DNA of 64,000 nt from Apostichopus japonicus. Lineage: Eukaryota; Echinodermata; Holothuroidea; Aspidochirotida; Stichopodidae. The position numbers were made by a program, and so were the translations under genes. The stretch is taken from NCBI RefSeq assembly GCF_037975245.1, contig NC_092571.1, positions 18,746,917 to 18,810,916 on the forward strand, read 5' to 3'. Shown one piece after another: positions 1 to 15,800 of this stretch (position 1 is its first letter; every line of letters begins with the position of its first letter). The notes under the pieces were generated by a model. That model made no database searches. It was given only the letters and a program-made list of their open reading frames with translations, and was not told the origin of the DNA.

Positions 1-3202
<3,202 letters not shown>

Positions 3203-3871
3203 CGGAACAAGGATACAGAGATGGAGAGAGTGTTTCAAGCATCCAAGATTAAAGTTTAATGCAGAGCAATCTTGAACGGAAAACTCGTAAACCATTCAAC
3301 ATGGCGACAAAACATTGCGTCTTCAAATGTTTGACAATGTTTCTGGTTTCGAAAGCGTAGATAAATAAGCAGATCACGTGACTACAAGAGGAGACAATCT
3401 GCCGTGAACTCGGCCTACAAACTTACTTGCGTAGTATCATGCTTATGAAACGTAACTGCAGCGGCTACGGAGACCAGAGGCCCGTTGATAATAATTGAGG
3501 CCGTTTCCTGTGGTTTCACTCTTTATCTTGACATTGTTTCCATTACTTAAAGGTGGCGGGTCGCTCTACTCGTAGGTAGGCCTTATGACTTAAATGTCTC
3601 CAGGGTAAGGCTATGTAGGTAACTGCGCATATATGATTACGGAACACACGTTTGGAATGGGTAAGGATGAAAACAGTATTAGTTTACAGAATTCTGGGTT
3701 GTGCAATAAAAGCTCTCATCGTAACGAGATGGCCGACCATGGCACATTAATAACAGACGTAGAGGTATACGCCGCGCAACTGATATAACCATTGGAACTT
3801 TGACAAAATGAATATTGGTAACTTATGGAGGAATTCAGTCCGACAGTAATGGTGATACATAGGCCACTCAC

Positions 3872-3998
3872 CTGTTCGGCTTTCTGAGGGAAGAAAGTTG
3901 TCAACCGTTATTGTGCAAAAAGAACCTCCTATGCGAGATGAAAACATGATTAGGGTACAGAGGAAGACGAAGCCGAAAGGGACACGGAAGGCATCCAT
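3872..3998 (-). CDS. Candidate signal-peptide first exon of an unknown secreted protein
   Basis: I do not recognise the protein. On the minus strand an ATG at 3998 (or an in-frame ATG at 4022) opens a segment of about 42 residues. It starts MDAFRVPF, continues through a hydrophobic core (GFVFLCTLIMF), and then has a small-residue stretch (SSRIGGS) that would suit a signal-peptidase site. It ends at a near-consensus donor (CAG/GTGAGT; GT at 3870-3871), leaving phase 1, the usual phase after a signal-peptide exon. A possible downstream exon with matching phase is 951-797, but this pairing is only a guess. The open frame runs past the donor, so a chance ORF remains possible. Confidence 0.3.
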
Positions 3999-5574
3999 CT
4001 TTGTAAGTTTATTGATGAACATCCTATCGGCTATGGTAACATATGGGACCAGTTCCGCAAAATCCAATACAACTAAACATATAAATAATATAAATGGAAG
4101 GTGGGGTGGCACATAGCAATGTATCCAGCCTTCAACTGACCTCACCGACCTAACGCACCATGTATTGCACGCGAGTCACAGCAATGGGTGGGACGCACAC
4201 ACGGAACTTCCCGCCCATAACTTAGTGGGGTTCAGGTGTCATCAAAACGGAAATCTGTCACTTTTGATTGCAATCACAGGCCGTTAAAAGCGACGTGAGT
4301 GCAGCCGTTGTTATGGCTTCCCACCGTTCAGGGTCTAACTCCCGATTCAGGCCAAGTACATCGATCGCGTTCTAACGGGCCCGATACAAGGTAAACATTA
4401 ATGAACGTGCTTGATATTGTTTCTGCGGGAGACATTCCACTTGTTTTACTTCTTCCCATATAGGTTTCCCGGGTCAGTATACACTTACTGTAGTAAATGA
4501 GGCATGTACTAACACCTATAGGAAAAGTATGAGTAAACACACCGACAGGAGGACAAACTGACACACGCATTCCTTGAATTATGCAAGATATTGTACAGAC
4601 AACACGTGACCCGGTCAGTAGCCTATAAGTTAACACTAATCTTCAGTACATGCGCGATTCCACCAAGAAATTATTCACAACTGATAAAGGCCTTGGTACC
4701 ATGTATATATGACATGAGTTTAAAAAGTTCTCCATTCCCGTAAGAAATGCTGGACTGTGAAATTATACTGGCATAAATCCCCCAAATCGAACCAAAGCAT
4801 TAAACACATGTAATTGTATTGCGGTAACATTCACTGGACTGGTCAACATGAGTTTTACAAGGTTGCATCACCGATATTGTTCAATCATATCAGCAACTTG
4901 AATCAGGTATAGTCCACCACACTTCTCTCTGAACTCACATATGTGCATAGAAAGCCGAAAACATCATTTATTTGTATAGCATGTTTAATGCTAAGGATAA
5001 AAAATACATCAATAAATACATATAAAGTAGCTCAGTTGAGTTTTATATTCAATATAACGCATCCAATTGCTAACTTGAGATATAATGTTTTCGATATTTG
5101 AGTCAGATCATGATCTGCCATTAGTCCAAGTCGTGATGTCACAGAGCCACTTCCAGGTAAAAACAAATGTTTTTCTTTACAATTGTTACACATTTTTCTA
5201 AATGAAAACACAATTTTTGTTCATTAAAATCATTGTCAATTTGTAACTGATACGTAGAACTTTGATATTTCAACAAAGAAATCCCAGATACTACACCCAA
5301 TGAGGAAAACAGTTGAAGGAAAAAATAAACACATTAAATTCCAGTCACAAGTGGTGGCTCTGTGTTGTCATGTTAGACTTATACTTCAAAGTCTTCTTAC
5401 ATACAGAAGGAGCGTGAAAGCAATGATATCTTAAAAAAGGAAGATGAGCTTTGAAAGCTTTTTGGTGGAGTCATTTATCTTTGGCTTCCCTATCATTCAT
5501 ATATCATTGAAAATTCTAGAGTTTATCTATCCTTTAATGATTCTTGATAAACTAGCAGTAAAAGTCATCATGAT

Positions 5575-5825
5575 TGACATCTCTCCCCCTTTAAACTTGT
5601 CTATTTGACAGATTAGAAAATCATGTTCTTTCTCTGTAAACCTTTCTAAATAAACTGGCAAATGTACACAATCATACCAGTTCATATTAATTTTAACTAA
5701 TTAAATATAATGTTTTTTGAGACTCCCTTAAACCTTCTCTCTTTGACAGATTAGAAAACCATGATTTTCCCCCAAAACCATGTTTTTAAATATACTTTCA
5801 AATGTAGATCATGGTATTGAATACA
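5575..5825. repeat. Diverged tandem duplication, about 140-bp unit
   Basis: Two adjacent segments (about 5575-5690 and 5720-5825) share the order of several blocks: CTTTAAACTTGTC versus CTTAAACCTTCTC, then the identical TTTGACAGATTAGAAAA, then a T-rich stretch and CAAATGTA. Spacing is preserved despite many differences, which suggests an old duplication or two copies of one repeat. Confidence 0.5.
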
Positions 5826-6092
5826 CTGCAAAATATTTCGTAAGTGGTGGAAAATAAACCTGGGTGATAGTCAAGTGATTACATGATCTATATACTGCAC
5901 AAACTTTCATACAGAAGTGGATTTGAGTTTTCCTGTTATACTTCTAATGCTTAATTATTTTGATAACATATGCCAGGAGTAAGACATATACCGTTGCACT
6001 TGTAACAGCTTTGTAAAGGCAACTATGTGTAAAATATGTAGGAAATCAGGCGTAAGCATATGCAGATATTACCAATTTAACCTGCATACTCA

Positions 6093-6345
6093 TTAATATG
6101 CTCATTATCAGCACGCAAAATAATAGGCTTCCTGAACGCAATATAAATGATCCACATACAAGTTTAAGATCTGTTCAAGCTTCCCTTCTTGAGATATCGT
6201 GTTTACAAGGTTTTCAGTTGGGCCCTGCCGACCTCAAACGACCTTTGACCTCCACCAAGAATAATAGGATTCTTCTATTTAACATAATGCATCCACATTC
6301 TAAGTATGACAATTATCCATGATTTCTATCTTGAGATATCGAGTT
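6093..6345 (+). repeat. Dispersed repeat fragment ('TTTACAAGGTTTTCAG' family)
   Basis: Contains TTGAGATATCGTGTTTACAA followed by GGTTTTCAGTTGGGCCC and CCTCAAACGACCTTTGACCT. The same order of blocks (GTTTACAAGGT-TTCAG, then CTCA-ATGACTTTTGACCTC) appears at 50310-50770. The later TTGAGATATCGAGTTTTC near 6331 may start a second unit. Likely a dispersed non-coding repeat; its class is not clear. Confidence 0.5.
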
Positions 6346-7646
6346 TTCTACATACACACGCCATCATGACTGCATTGGTTACGATTCTCATCGAACCAAA
6401 GAAAACTTACATTTTTTTGGGTTCAAATATCGTTTAACACCTCTTAAATATCACCTTGTAGCAAGAATGCAGCTACTCGAGGATTTATTTGTTACGCAAT
6501 AAAGCTGAAGAATTCCAAAATTGTACGGAATGGGACACTTTTACAAGCCTCGTTTTCCTTTGGTTAAATTTGGATAAAACACTAACATCAGATTATCACG
6601 TCATAAAAACTGGGACAAATAAACACAAAGTATTATTTATGTTTTTACCAATCTATTTAAGCCTACCACTGTTACACACGTGACCCCAAAACGTTTATGT
6701 TATAGCGATCTCTACACCATTCGGGTTCACACACTGTTACGGCGTTAACTTCTTGCTGTTTATTATTTCGTGTTTATCGTGCATATCAAATGCGAATTCA
6801 ACTGACTGTTAAAGAATACTTTATTTATGAAAAATAAATAGTTTAAGACGAGTCGGGCATGTTTAGATGAAATGAGGGTAAAGACAGAAACGTTGGAATG
6901 TATCTGCAAATTATTATACTGACATCTCAAGTTTATTTTGTTTTTTGAGTGAATACATAATTATAATACGAGACAGTCTGAAGAATGGAAAGTGGCTCGA
7001 AATCAGTACATTGGCCTAGTTAGGCTTAATAAACTAAGACAAATATCCGGATTTGTCGGTCATAATACTCAATAAAGCAAGTATTTAGGAAACCAGATGA
7101 AGCATGAATGTTATGAAAATATAATATTTTGAGTGGAACGTGTTTCAGGCCATGGTCATATTATCAACACACAAACTGTAGTCTACAGTTGATCTTTCGA
7201 TGCGTAACTTATTTAAGATGATATAAGCGTCAAAGGAATTGTGGTTGTTTTATTCAATTTCCGTTTGTCGGTTTGGCGCCTAATAATTTAATGCTGTGAA
7301 AGTATTTCATTAAGGTTTCAAAAGGCCCTTACTTCTATATATCATAGCAAACTTACTCTTCATTATTATATCAATTTATATTTGTTATTTATTATACTGA
7401 TTAGGCTATTAATCACGTAAAAATCAGTACACTATAAAATAAACTGTAACACCGAGGGTATATGATAATATTACAATAATTTGGCTAATTACATTGAGTT
7501 TGTGGGAGATATTTTCTTTTTACTTTGGAATAAATATTAACTCGCAACGAGTATTCAATCAACTGTAAATGTTACATGAATTTGTCAGACTTCCGTAAAG
7601 TTGCATCCTGCATGGTTAAATACATGCTGTAACCAAGAATGATAAA

Positions 7647-7698
7647 CACATTACCACATCATGAACTTCACATTACCACATTTCTTCACATTACCACC
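7647..7698. repeat. Short CACATTACCAC repeat
   Basis: Three copies of CACATTACCAC spaced by 12 to 20 bases. No function apparent. Confidence 0.6.
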
Positions 7699-8250
7699 TG
7701 TCATGCAATGGTAATGTTAACGCGATTTTGTTCTTTGTAACAAACGTTCTACTGATACTCGCAAGGGAAACCACGGAGGTAAGATCAGCTGGATAGTTGA
7801 TCTTAGCAAGGTCTCCTATAGCTCCCTTAAAGGTGGGGGGGGGGGCGAGTAGTCACCCAGAAGAAGACTCCGTTCAGACTTTGCCCAATAAATAACCTAT
7901 TTACATCTCATACACCAATGCAACTTCAACAAAAATAATTATATAGTTAAGAAAAAATATAACTAAATAAACTCTCTACTATGTAGTAGAGGGACATGTC
8001 ATCCCTCGAGAGTACTATGTTTGCTAAATTCATATTACTGTGTGATACCTATTTCAGTATTAGTACTTCCCTGGGCTAATTTCGCTACTTAACAACGACC
8101 AGTATACAATCAGTCAGTTCACTGCGGGTATATAAGCACTAAAGCACTTCTTATGAACGAATTTAATTGTTTTCGAGCTAACAGGATACCACCACCCCCC
8201 CTCCCCCTCCCCCTTCTCCAACTTACGTCTCATCCATTTCGCTAAGATCA

Positions 8251-8280
8251 TACCCCTAATCCCCCTAATACCCCTAATCC
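8251..8280. repeat. Short telomere-like (CCCCTAAT) run
   Basis: TACCCCTAATCCCCCTAATACCCCTAATCC: three imperfect CCCCTAAT units inside a pyrimidine-rich stretch. Too short and irregular to be a telomere; at most an interstitial telomere-like tract. Confidence 0.5.
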
Positions 8281-8518
8281 ACTAACTAGTAACAGCTCAA
8301 TGTGACTTAACGTGAAATCGTGAAATTAAAGGCAATTTTGCAAGGATATATGTTACAGTTACTACGGCGTTCACTCTATCCTCGCTCTCCACCCATGCAC
8401 ACACATGTACAGGAAATGGTACAGGCGTATGATGGCTCCAGATACAATATTAACAGAATACGTTGACGTTAACCTCTATATATATATAGTTAGTAAGTAT
8501 TGCATGAAGTTGCCTTAC

Positions 8519-8684
8519 CTTGTAGTGCCGAGTGTTGTTCGTCTCGTTCAGCCTTCAGTGGTATGGTTGGGAAACTGGCGGACGCCTTATTAGATGTGGC
8601 GGCGGTTGCCCTCGGCCCGCCCCTTCTGGAATACACCCCAGAGAAGCTCACAACAAACAAACACAGGAACAATGTTGATTTCAT
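8519..8684 (-). CDS. Candidate signal-peptide first exon of an unknown secreted protein
   Basis: I do not recognise the protein. On the minus strand an ATG at 8684 opens 55 codons that begin with a textbook signal peptide: MKST, a hydrophobic core (LFLCLFVVSF), then SGVYS before a basic RRGGPR stretch. The Ala/Thr/Ser-rich rest ends exactly at a strong donor (CTACAAG/GTAAGG; GT at 8517-8518), leaving phase 1. A basic site straight after the signal sequence is common in neuropeptide, antimicrobial-peptide and proprotein precursors, but no mature peptide can be named. The continuing exons were not identified. Of the unassigned ORFs in the window this one looks most like a real gene start. Confidence 0.4.
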
Positions 8685-10656
8685 TGCGATGAAGATCTCA
8701 CTCTCACTATTGTGCGCGTAAAAATGTTTAATAAACAAACAAAAAATTAAACAAGATACCTACAATCCTGTGATAGCAGGTGTTTAATATCTAGTAGCCA
8801 GCTACCAGGCAAGTAAGGACTGGAAACTAACTGTCGTAAGTTTTTGTTGAAGAATAAAATTACCAGGGTTCATAAAGTTTCTTTGAATTGAAGAGGAATA
8901 AAAATAAACAGCCAAGAAAAGTGTATCAACCGCGATCTATACGACGTGAGAAATTGTCAATATTCCTTTCCTCCTTTGATACAAAATTCTCCACTTTCGT
9001 TAACAAAAATCGATCAGACGAGGTAGGAATTTCTTTTCTTTGACGGGGAATCGAGGGGCGACTTCGTCGGTCAATTCTTTTTCACTTCTTTCCAATTGAA
9101 CATAAAAAGCACAGTAAGAGTTGGTTTACGTACAGACACCGTGCAATGAACCTTTCGATATTAAAAATAACGGACTGCACAATAGTATCGATGGCAAGTA
9201 TTCTTCGGCTCCAAGTGCCTGATGAGGGTCACGTGAGATTTTTCTTATCCCGATTGAGTTAATTATGATGGATAAATGCCAACTGGAGAACCACTATTAA
9301 GTTCCATAAGAAAAGAAAATATTTGTCAAAAGCTGTTGATATCCACTATTTGTGGGCTTCAGTTACGCAGGTTAGTTTGCCTATCAGTTGGCGAGCTGTG
9401 CGTGAACTCCAAAACTTAGGACAAGAAAAAAATACACATATTCTCTCATGAAGAATAGTTCAAAAGTACAACAGCTGCATGGCGACAAAGGAATGAACTT
9501 GCGTGGCGACGTGTTATGATGCAATGGATTGAGAGTTCTTTGAGGAGAGGAGCTTCTAAGCTGGCGAACTATATCAGGCATTCCCCACTGAATTAGCAAC
9601 AGTGATCTGCTAGATCGTGTACAATCAGTATTTATAGCGTCGGGCCAAGCTCAGGTCAAAACAACCAACGGGGAGGAGTGGCTTAGCGCTACTGGATGGG
9701 CCGTCTCGCCACTGACAAGAATTACTTAACCGTGAAATGGGCAAATTGGATTAATTACCAAATACAAGCAGGACCACTTAAGGTGCTAAATACCTAAAAT
9801 GATAGTGGTGTGAAGTAACGAGCCAGACGAGACATGCTGACAGCTCACAAAATGAAACATTTTACGTATCATAGGATAAACATAGCAGTATGTATACCTG
9901 AATGCAACATACCACATAACTATGTGTGATAATAAAGCCTAGGCTGGTATCAATGGTGAACCTTTTATAGAATACGAGTTTACTCTTAATTAGCTGTGAA
10001 AACGGGAGTGGGAGGGAGGGGTATAACCAGAAAAAAAATCATTAAACAGGCAGGCAGAAGAAAAGTATGTCAAACCCCTGGGAGTTATCGGGGTAAGTTA
10101 AAGCCAAATTATAGCTTCCATAATTCACAGAAACGATAGACGTCAGCCAGACACGTAATGGTTTGGCCCGTTAGACAGAATAATACTGCAGAACGAATAG
10201 CAATAACGAGTGATTCGGAAGGATTTCCTGAAATGTTTTAAGCATTTAAAGACCACCGAGGACCGGTACACCGCTCCTTAACTTCACCATCCTTTCAGGA
10301 AACTATTGATCGTATTAGCTTATGAAATTTACATCACAAAAATTACCTCCCGTTCGTTCTAAGTTAAAATTTATTATAAGTATAACAACATGGTTAATGA
10401 CCTAATCTCGGTTTATTGTAATTTCAATCATAATACCTGCGGTTAAAACAGCTACAAATATATATTCTACAACAAAAATAAAAATGATGTATAAAAATGC
10501 CAAATATCATCTAAAAGTTAGCATTATTATTTCGATAATGCATTGTTATGCAAGTCAAACAGGGAATCACGTTATTACATGTTAAAAGAATCGGTCTATC
10601 AAACATTGAGGCGAAGAATCACTTGTGGCACGAATAAACAAGCACATCCAGTGGTT
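8685..10656. other. Non-coding, no gene recognised
   Basis: Presumed upstream region of the minus-strand signal-peptide exon at 8519-8684, plus anonymous AT-rich sequence. The minus-strand frame at 9384-9599 contains a short hydrophobic stretch (MREYVYFFLVLSFGVHAQ) but stops after three more residues with no donor. Confidence 0.5.
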
Positions 10657-12046
10657 TCAGTTTAGTCTATGCTATATATTATACTCTGTCATTAATGATG
10701 AGGCTATTACATCAGTTTAGTCTATGCTATATTTAATACTCATTCACTAATGATGAGGCTATATTACTTTAGTTTAGTCTATGCTATATTTAATACTCAT
10801 TCACTAATGATGAGGCTATTACATCAGTTTAGTCTATGCTATATTTAATACTCATTCACTAATGATGAGGCTATATTACTTTAGTTTAGTCTATGCTATA
10901 TTTAATACTCATTCACTAATGATGAGGCTATATTACTTCAGTTTAGTCTATGCTATATTTAATACTTCATTAATGATGAGGCTATTACTTCAGTATAGTC
11001 TATGCTATATTTAATACTCTGTCATTAATGATGAGGCTATTACATCAGTTTAGTCTATGCTATATTTAATACTCATTCACTAATGATGATGCTATATTAC
11101 ATCAGTTTACTCTATGCTATATTTAATACTCATTCACTAATGATGAGGCTATATTACTTAAGTTTAGTCTATGCTATATTTAATACTCATTCACTAATGA
11201 TGAGGCTATATTACTTTAGTTTAGTCTATGTTATATTTAAGACTCATTTACTAATGATGAGGCTATTACTTCAGTTTAGTGTATGCTATATTTAAGACTC
11301 ATTCACTAATGATGGGGCTATTACTTCAGTTTACTCTATGTTATATTTAAGACTCCTTCCTTCATGATAAAGCTATTACTTCAGTTTACTCTATGCTATA
11401 TTTAATACTCATTCACTAATGATGAGGCTATTACTTCAGTTTACTCTATGTTATATTTAATAGGCCTACTCATTCGTTCATGATGAGGCTATTACTTCAG
11501 TTTACTCTATGCTATATTTAATACTCATTCACTAATGATGAGGCTATTACTTCAGTTTACTCTATGTTATATTTAATACTCATTCACTAATGAGGCTATT
11601 ACTTCAGTTTACTCTATGTTATATTTAATACTCATTCGTTCATGATGAGGCTATTACTTCAGTTTACTCTATGCTATATTTAATACTCTGTCACTAATGA
11701 TGAGGCTATTACTTCAGTTTAATCTATGCTATATTTAATACTCTGTCATTAATGATGAGGTTATTACTTCAGTTTACTCTATGTTATATTTAAGACTCAT
11801 TCCTTCATGATGAGGCTATATTACTTAAGTTTAGTCTATGCTATATTAAATACTCATTCACTAATGATGAGGCTATTACTTCAGTTTACTCTATGTTATA
11901 TTTAATACTCATTCGTTCATGATGAGGCTATTACTTCAGTTTACTCTATGCTATATTTAATACTCTGTCATTAATGATGAGGCTATTACTTCAGTTTACT
12001 CTATGTTATATTTAATACTCATTCGTTCATGATGAGGCTATAACTT
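10657..12046. repeat. Minisatellite, about 56-bp unit, about 25 copies
   Basis: Head-to-tail copies of a unit containing CAGTTTAGTCTATGCTATAT, TTAATACTCATTCACTAATG and ATGAGGCTATTACTT. Variants (TTTAGTCT/TTTACTCT, GCTATAT/GTTATAT, ATTCACTAA/TGTCATTAA/ATTCGTTCA) recur in blocks, showing that several units have been amplified together. The plus-strand frame at 11083-11295 is an artefact of the repeat. Confidence 0.95.
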
Positions 12047-12520
12047 AACGTATCATAATAAGCCAGCCACTTTAATCGATTCCAAAATTGTTCCTCGTCT
12101 ATCTTTGTTTGTTATTAATCCTTGGTGTTTGAACAAAGCCCCCCCCCCCCAGCATCATCCCGCCACCTCCGCACATACACAAGACTATATAATGTCACAT
12201 AGGTTGTCAAAAGAATCCTTGAAGTCTTACAAAACTATTTCATGAATAATACACTTTTGCAATCATTTGTCATTTCCGATTGATGTATTGATTTGCAATT
12301 AATATAGTACTTATTTCTTCCTTCTTGTCTCCAGGATCTACAAGACGGACAATATATAACAAATTGGAACATCTTCTTACATCTTTTTGGAGAATAAGTT
12401 AATAAAATCTTTAATTAATCAAGAGTATGCCTATGTCTTGGCAAATAAACCTGTGAAATTAAAAACGCCATATCATTGATTCCAAATACGACATAGGTTT
12501 GACTTGTTTACACCTGCAGT

Positions 12521-12842
12521 TCTTTCATCATCATTGTGCGTTCTATGCTATCTTATAAACTCAACCCAAGGAAACTCTGTCAATAATTGCTTTCCCTTGA
12601 ATTTCAAGTGGCATGACCCTGAACTTTTAAGTTTGGCGGCGCACTGCTGGGAAGCAGGACTTAACAAGTGTTTATCCTACATTGTTCCTAAAGAAAGATT
12701 ACAAACAGACCAAGAGCCAAGCAGTCGAAAGGGACATAATCAAAACCGTCAAATAATTGGGAGGAAACAGCTATTAAAGTTGAAAAACTTGACAATTCAA
12801 AGAAGTGAAATTCCGTTGTGTCGTGAACAGACCGCCTTTTAA
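12521..12842 (+). CDS. Possible terminal coding exon, unknown protein
   Basis: An open segment of about 106 codons starts at a plausible acceptor (TTGTTTACACCTGCAG, ending at 12520) and ends in TAA at 12840-12842. It has no ATG of its own, and an in-frame stop lies just upstream, so it could only be an exon joined to something 5'. The start is hydrophobic (VLSSSLCVLCYLI), followed by NNCFPLNFKWHDPELLSLA, two more Cys, then a basic Gln/Lys/Arg-rich tail. I recognise no family. ORFs of this length are expected a few times by chance in 64 kb of such base composition. Confidence 0.15.
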
Positions 12843-15800
12843 GACACAAAACTCATTGGAGATCATTGTAGTTCTGAAACTAGAAATTTGACCCGAGGGC
12901 AATCGGGTATGAAACGGATCAAGGAACGAACTTGTCGCGGAATATGTAGGCTTTCATCTCTTTCTCTATAGTCTATTATTCACTTTGCAACCTACACAAA
13001 CAGATATAAACGCGAACTACCTACACATTCGGTTATCGTTCAACCGATACGAGAGTAGCCTTCATAAAGGCGATAATTCACAAACGCGCTAGAGACATCA
13101 TGTTCGTGTACAAAATAATATACTATGTAAATTGAGAGCTCTGAGAAAGTTTGTTCAACTGTTCCACTGAGGATTCTTGACTGTAGTGTTTGTTTACACT
13201 ATATATTTGACGTGTTGAATAATTAGGCTAAGATAAGATGTAGGACAATGTGCATGGTATGCGAGTACGCCGTAGGCAGCCTTGTACACATATATGAAAC
13301 GGTAGGGAAGGAGGTTAGGGATATCTTTACCCTTCTTTCATTCCCGGCCAGCCTACAGGTGGAGTCTACCTGAGCATCAAATGATTCTTGAATTCAAGTG
13401 TTCATATAAATGCCCAGTCAAATAGATTTTGAGTAATGATGAATGTATACTTATTGATAAATGCAAGGAAAGGGGAAGAGTTTATATACACGCAAAAGGA
13501 ACATTCTCTAATTCAGAGTGGTTTAAACCCCACCCCTTCCACACCTCTTTGGACTACGCAACTGAGGCGAAGACGTGAATTATACCATATATGCTATCGG
13601 CATTCCAATGCTGAAGTAACATTGATCCACGTGGTGAGTGTCCGATCTCATCAACACCTTCTTAAACAACATTGGAGAACAGAACATGATTATCTTACCA
13701 GATATAATGAGTAAAGGCTATCCCCGGTATATTGACTGACCTTTGACCTTTGACATCACCATTTGCCATATATACCTATAGATCACACATTCAAGATTGT
13801 AAAAACATTAGTTGCTTCACGCTCCGACAGGAACCTGTAACCTACTTTCTGTACGCCATATTTACGACATTTTTCAGATAACACTGTCAAACATTATTAA
13901 TGTACAGCTATCCTTATACGTTCTTTTAACGACCACTAACGTTGGTAGATTTGATGACATTGCAATTACAGGATCATTAAGCATTTAAACAATTCATAAA
14001 CGTTAATATATACATTCATTCACGGCAGTGAAACGTAGAACAATGTGAAGCATCCTAGTCCGGGCTGTCATCGCGTAAGCAAGATGGGTGTCATTCGTGA
14101 AGGGGGACACGCTACATTCCCGTGTTAAAGGAATACAAAATGTTTTCAATTGAATGCATTTAATGCATATTGTTGTGTATGAAAATAGCTTATCATATCA
14201 TGTGAAAATAAACGATTTATTATTTATAAGGTAAGACTTAAAGCTTTATCTCTAGAGAAATCGATATATTATAACAGACACATAGGCTATACCCGTGCGT
14301 TCTTAATGCAGATGTACCTGGACTAACCTAATTTACATACGAATCTCTGGTCTGTGTTCACGTGATTAGACTGATGGCACCATGATACGGAAGAAGGCAT
14401 CCAAGTTCATAGTGTTCATCAGAAACTACATGCTAGAGAATGAAAGACCGGTAGATCTGATGCAATTTTAAATGTTAAACTTCAAACCAAACAGTGTCAC
14501 GATTTTCAATAAACATGCATACCCTACGTCCACCCTCCACTCGCGGAATGTGTGGCAGTGTATGAACTTCAACACAAACTGTGTCTAGTTCTGAGTGAAC
14601 TGCATTACTGTGGGAACTTTGGTAGTGTGGTACTTCATGTAACATAAACTCCATATTTACATTATTAAACGAATACACACACTAATGCATGATTCAGCGC
14701 CATTTTATGAGAGTAACAATATGGTAAACTGCGAATAAATTGTACAACACGGTTTTTCCAAACTCGCGATCTAATTCGATTTTCTATGAGCAGGTAGTTG
14801 TTTTAGAATCTCTCTCATTCTTAATATGCTTGAAATTTCAGAACGATGAATCATGCAAATATCCAATCACTTGTCAGATTCCCACTTGACGGGGTTTATT
14901 CTCGTCACGTGATTAATAACTTGATGTTATAGTTGCTTTCACTTTATGGGCTATTAAGTCGCAATCAATAGTTGGCGAAGACAACTTTGCTTTAAATGAT
15001 TACCATAACTTAAAACCATTTGATTTATCTTGAAGATGTGTTTAATTGGTGCGTAACATATTATGATATCTTTGGCATATGAAAGGGCCACTCACTGAAG
15101 GGTTAAAATTCCGCTTGGCATTTAAATGATTTGAATTCATCTATGATTGTAACTCATTGGTGCAGTTAATGAAGAGGAACCTGCGAAAAATATCCACAAA
15201 AATGTCTATGAGCGTAAAAGATTATTTTGGTTCGATAGGAATCGTAAAAAGATTGGATTCCTAGTGGTGTTGACGTCACTAGTAATTGTGACGACATAAA
15301 ATGAATAACCAACATTCCTAAGCTATACTACAAGAGTATCGTATAAAGAGTCATCCTCATGTAATACCTACATGTACCATATAGGATGAAGAATCTTATG
15401 CATTCATAAGGGGTCAAGATAGCATAGACACGTGGTTAGAAAAGAATGTAGACAATACTGAGTCATATCAGCTCAGTTTTGCAGGCCATTTTCGGGACGT
15501 CCGTTTTCATAATTGTCTTATTTGTAATAATTTAACTCTCTTCGACTTCTGAGTAAGGCTGAGTAAGCTAATCAAAATGCTTCTTGTCAATAATAGCTAA
15601 ACAATAATGAGAGAAAAAAGGAAAACAATTAAAGCTCGTACAATTACAAAAAAAATAAAATAAAAATGGCGGCGGATTGCCAATGACGCACTGGCTTAAA
15701 ACATGGGTCGAATGCATCCTGGCGTTACAGATATGTCACTGGTCCTATAGATAGGATGAAGGATTATTCCATTACATACATGTGTGCTGAGGATAGCTGT

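Larger units (their letters stand above)
4023..8518. other. Non-coding stretch with diverged repeats
   Basis: No gene recognised. It contains a diverged duplication (5575-5825), a dispersed-repeat fragment (6093-6345), a short run of ATTACCAC units, and pyrimidine-rich runs near 8190-8280. Minus-strand frames near 4328-4636 are rich in Cys codons but have no start and no convincing splice sites. Confidence 0.5.

Noticed and set aside
4328-4636. Cys-rich minus-strand frames as a possible mature peptide exon for the signal-peptide exons
   Set aside because: The frame that gives the striking Cys pattern does not match the required splice phase, and alternative acceptors are weak.
8251-8280. Telomere end
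   Set aside because: Only three imperfect units inside a pyrimidine-rich region; not terminal.
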